A stretch of DNA of 64,000 nucleotides from an uncultured Clostridia bacterium (GTDB lineage: Bacteria > Bacillota > Clostridia > Oscillospirales > Acutalibacteraceae): contig CAJFOZ010000043.1 in assembly GCA_904397895.1 (NCBI GenBank), positions 1 to 64,000 on the forward strand, given 5' to 3'. Shown here in pieces: positions 61,521-64,000 of this stretch. A program made the position numbers and the translations under genes. Numbering within the stretch: the stretch's first letter is position 1; every line of letters begins with the position of its first letter. The notes beneath the pieces were generated by a model. That model was not told the DNA's origin. It did no database searches and saw only the letters and a program-made list of their open reading frames with translations.

Positions 61521-61907
61521 ATGCAGGATAACAACATGAAGGAAACCATCCTTCGGATCAGCGGCGTCGACGTGCTCAAATGCATGCGGTGCGGCAAATG
61601 CTCCGGCACCTGCCCCTCCTACGACGAGATGGAATACCATCCCCATGAGTTCGTCTACATGGTGGAAAAGGGCCAGATCGAACCGCTGATGAAATCCAAA
61701 TCGATTTACACATGCCTTTCGTGCTTTGCCTGTGTGGAACGCTGCCCCAGGGATGTGGAACCGGCCAAATTGGTGGAAGCCATCCGTCTGGCCGTCATCC
61801 GCCAGCAGGGTCAGAACCACTTGAAGCCCGAAAGCATCCCCGAACTGCTGGACGAGAACCTGCCGCAGCAGGCTATCGTCAGCGCGTTCCGCAAGTACAG
61901 TAAATAA
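61521..61907 (+). CDS. HdrC-like ferredoxin-type subunit
   Basis: This 128-residue iron-sulphur protein has two [4Fe-4S] binding motifs, C21-x2-C24-x2-C27-x3-C31-P and C65-x2-C68-x2-C71-x3-C75-P. In HdrABC it carries electrons from HdrA to HdrB. AGGAGG with an 8-base spacer starts it, 12 bases after the hdrB-like gene. Its length is a little shorter than methanogen HdrC. Confidence 0.93.
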   Translation: MQDNNMKETILRISGVDVLKCMRCGKCSGTCPSYDEMEYHPHEFVYMVEKGQIEPLMKSKSIYTCLSCFACVERCPRDVEPAKLVEAIRLAVIRQQGQNHLKPESIPELLDENLPQQAIVSAFRKYSK

Positions 61908-61922
61908 GGAGGAGAAAAGTCA

Positions 61923-63914
61923 ATGCAGAGAATAGGCGTATTTGTCTGCCATTGCGGCACAAACATTGCCGGTACGGTTGATGTCCATGCTGTGGCGGAA
62001 GCTCTCAAGATGGAGCCCGGCGTGGTCTTCTCCATCGATTATCAGTATATGTGCTCCGAGGCAGGCCAAAACATCGTCAAGGACGCCATCAAAGAACATA
62101 AGCTGACAGGCGTGGTCATCTGCTCCTGTTCGCCTCGTATGCATGAGGGCACCTTCCGCAAGGCCGCCGCTTCGGTTGGCCTCAACCCCTACATGGTGGA
62201 GATCGCCAACATCCGTGAGCAGTGCTCCTGGATCCACAAGGATAAACAGACTGCCACTGAAAAGGCCATTATCCTGGGCAAGGCTGCCATCGCCAAGGTA
62301 CATCTCAACGCCCCCTTAACCGCTGGAACAAGCCCGGTCACCAAGCGTGCCCTGGTCATCGGCGGCGGTATCGCCGGCATCCAGACCGCTCTGGATATTG
62401 CCGACGCCGGTTTTGAAGTGGACATCGTGGAAAAGAACCCCACCATCGGCGGCAAGATGACCCAGATCGACAAGACCTTCCCCACCTTGGACTGCGCGGC
62501 CTGTATCCTCACCCCCAAGATGGTGGATTGTGCGCAGAACGACAAGATCAAGATTTATTCTTACAGTGAAGTCACCGACGTCAAAGGTTTCGTGGGCAAC
62601 TTCACTGTCACCATCAAGCGCAAGGCACGTTATGTAGACGAGACCAAATGCACCGGCTGCGGCGAATGCACCGAAAAGTGCCCCATGAAGAAGGTCCCCA
62701 ATGAGTTCAACTTGGGGCTGGATACCCGCCGCGCCATCTACATCCCCTTTGCCCAGGCTGTCCCCAAGGTAGCCACCATTGATCCCGACTACTGCAACAT
62801 GATCAAAAACGGCAAGTGCGGCCTGTGCGCAAAAGTGTGCGGCGCCGGTGCCATTGATTACAAACAGCAGGATCAGTTCATCGAGGAAAAATACGGCGCT
62901 ATCGTGGTCGCCACCGGCTTTAACCCCATCAAGCTGGATAACTTCGACGAATTCGCTTACTCCCAGAGCCCTGACGTTGTCACCTCCCTGGAGTTTGAGC
63001 GTCTTACCAATGCCGCTGGTCCTACTGCCGGCACCCTGCTCCGTCCCTCCGACGGCAAGCATCCCCACACCATTGTGTTTGTCCAGTGTGTGGGCAGCCG
63101 TGATACCTCCGGCTGCGGCAAGCCTTACTGCTCCAAGATCTGCTGCATGTACACGGCAAAGCACGCCATGCTGACCCGTGAGAAATATCCGGATACCGAC
63201 GTATATGTCTTCTACATCGACGTCCGTACCCCCGGCAAGAACTTTGATGAGTTCTACCGCCGCGCTGTGGAACAGTACGGCGTCCACTATATCAAAGGCA
63301 TGGTGGGCAAGGTTGTGCCCCAGTCCGACGGCACCTTGAAGGTCCAGGCCTCCGACCTGATCTCCAACGAGCAGCTCCACATCGACGCCGACATGGTGGT
63401 CCTGGCCACCGCCATCGAGCCGGATAAGAGCGCCCGTTCCCTGGGCACCATGCTGACCGCCAGCATGGACACCAACGACTTCTTCACCGAGGCCCATCCC
63501 AAGCTCCGTCCTGTGGAGAGCCCCACCGCCGGTGTCTTCCTTTCTGGCGCCTGCCAAGGCCCCAAGGATATCCCCGAGACAGTTGCCCAAGCCGGCGCCG
63601 CCGCTTCCAAGGTCATCGGCCTGCTGGTCAAGGATAGCTTGACCTGCAACCCCTGCGTGGCTCACTCCAACGAGCTCATGTGCAACGGCTGCTCGGCCTG
63701 TGAAAAGGTGTGCCCCTACGGCGCTATCACCTATATGGACAAAGAATTTAAGATGCCTGACCGTACCGTGGCTATTCGCCGCGTCGCATCGGTCAATGAG
63801 GCTGTCTGCCAGGGCTGCGGCGCTTGTACTGTCGCTTGTCCCTCCGGCGCTATGGACCTCAAAGGATTTTCCAATAGTCAGATTATGGCGGAGGTGGATG
63901 CAATATGCAAGTAA
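61923..63914 (+). CDS. HdrA-like flavin- and iron-sulphur-containing subunit
   Basis: This 663-residue electron-bifurcating-type subunit has an N-terminal cysteine region ([20 protein letters not shown]), an FAD-binding thioredoxin-reductase-like domain ([17 protein letters not shown] near residue 142, [14 protein letters not shown]), an inserted ferredoxin region ([12 protein letters not shown]) and two C-terminal ferredoxin motifs ([24 protein letters not shown]). This layout is that of HdrA, in which FAD splits electrons between ferredoxin and a disulfide or other acceptor. GGAGGAG precedes the ATG. It overlaps the mvhD-like gene by 10 bases. Confidence 0.94.
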   Translation: MQRIGVFVCHCGTNIAGTVDVHAVAEALKMEPGVVFSIDYQYMCSEAGQNIVKDAIKEHKLTGVVICSCSPRMHEGTFRKAAASVGLNPYMVEIANIREQCSWIHKDKQTATEKAIILGKAAIAKVHLNAPLTAGTSPVTKRALVIGGGIAGIQTALDIADAGFEVDIVEKNPTIGGKMTQIDKTFPTLDCAACILTPKMVDCAQNDKIKIYSYSEVTDVKGFVGNFTVTIKRKARYVDETKCTGCGECTEKCPMKKVPNEFNLGLDTRRAIYIPFAQAVPKVATIDPDYCNMIKNGKCGLCAKVCGAGAIDYKQQDQFIEEKYGAIVVATGFNPIKLDNFDEFAYSQSPDVVTSLEFERLTNAAGPTAGTLLRPSDGKHPHTIVFVQCVGSRDTSGCGKPYCSKICCMYTAKHAMLTREKYPDTDVYVFYIDVRTPGKNFDEFYRRAVEQYGVHYIKGMVGKVVPQSDGTLKVQASDLISNEQLHIDADMVVLATAIEPDKSARSLGTMLTASMDTNDFFTEAHPKLRPVESPTAGVFLSGACQGPKDIPETVAQAGAAASKVIGLLVKDSLTCNPCVAHSNELMCNGCSACEKVCPYGAITYMDKEFKMPDRTVAIRRVASVNEAVCQGCGACTVACPSGAMDLKGFSNSQIMAEVDAICK

Positions 63915-64000
63915 CCGAGACCAAAGAATTCAAACCGAAAATTGTTGCATTCTGCTGCAACTGGTGCTCCTATGCCGGCGCCGACTTGGCGGGTACCAAC
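63905..64000 (+). CDS. MvhD-like hydrogenase iron-sulphur subunit (3' end outside window)
   Basis: The first 32 residues ([20 protein letters not shown], then AGADLAG) show the [12 protein letters not shown] signature of the MvhD/FlpD family, which binds a [2Fe-2S] cluster and links a hydrogenase or other electron donor to HdrA. It overlaps the hdrA-like stop, indicating coupled translation. The rest of the gene and the identity of the electron donor lie beyond the window. Confidence 0.9.
   Translation, partial: MQVTETKEFKPKIVAFCCNWCSYAGADLAGTN

Overview
The window reads as a chromosomal segment of an anaerobic, Gram-positive Clostridia bacterium, most likely a gut member of the Oscillospiraceae/Ruminococcaceae group. 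The evidence is strong AGGAGG ribosome-binding sites with frequent TTG and GTG starts, a tryptophan T-box leader, lipoprotein-anchored sugar-binding proteins, large secreted multi-domain mannosidases, a YesM/YesN two-component pair and an Hdr/MvhD electron-transfer cluster. The lineage is inferred from gene content, not from a marker-gene comparison.

Positions 1-28.5 kb are mostly about sugar, especially mannoside, use. A GH38-type protein cut by the window edge is followed by a complete secreted GH38 alpha-mannosidase. Next come an orphan solute-binding lipoprotein with a YesN-type regulator and YesM-type kinase, a complete sugar ABC importer on the minus strand, a PfkB sugar kinase and, beyond the trp operon, a very large secreted GH92 alpha-mannosidase. 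All three secreted enzymes end in FIVAR repeats plus two or three copies of one roughly 95-residue C-terminal module. The ABC importer and the GH92 gene share a 17-base promoter element placed exactly 20 bases before a -10-like hexamer. Embedded between them is a minus-strand trp operon (T-box, trpD, trpC, trpF, trpA, sfsA) with no trpB.

Positions 29-48 kb are a plus-strand nucleotide and amide-nitrogen block: carA, carB, purC, purF, purB, purA, glmS, guaA, pyrG, hisH and hisF, interrupted by small regulators, a GNAT acetyltransferase and a membrane protein preceded by a possible 9-residue leader peptide. Six of these genes are glutamine amidotransferases.

Positions 48-57.5 kb hold a glycosyltransferase, a ten-repeat CRISPR array without cas genes, a tRNA-Ala, a phosphodiesterase, three small proteins of unknown function, an M16 peptidase, a PUA-less glutamate 5-kinase, an FAD oxidoreductase, a protein that is only a sigma-70 region 1.2/2, and a Crp/Fnr regulator.

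Positions 57.5-64 kb form an anaerobic energy region. A long regulatory intergenic region with a Rex-like site leads into a lactate/malate dehydrogenase-family gene carrying the malate-type Arg at the specificity position, then class II fumarase, then hdrB-, hdrC-, hdrA- and mvhD-like genes running off the window. Together these suggest NADH-dependent C4-acid or lactate metabolism next to a flavin-based electron-bifurcating module.
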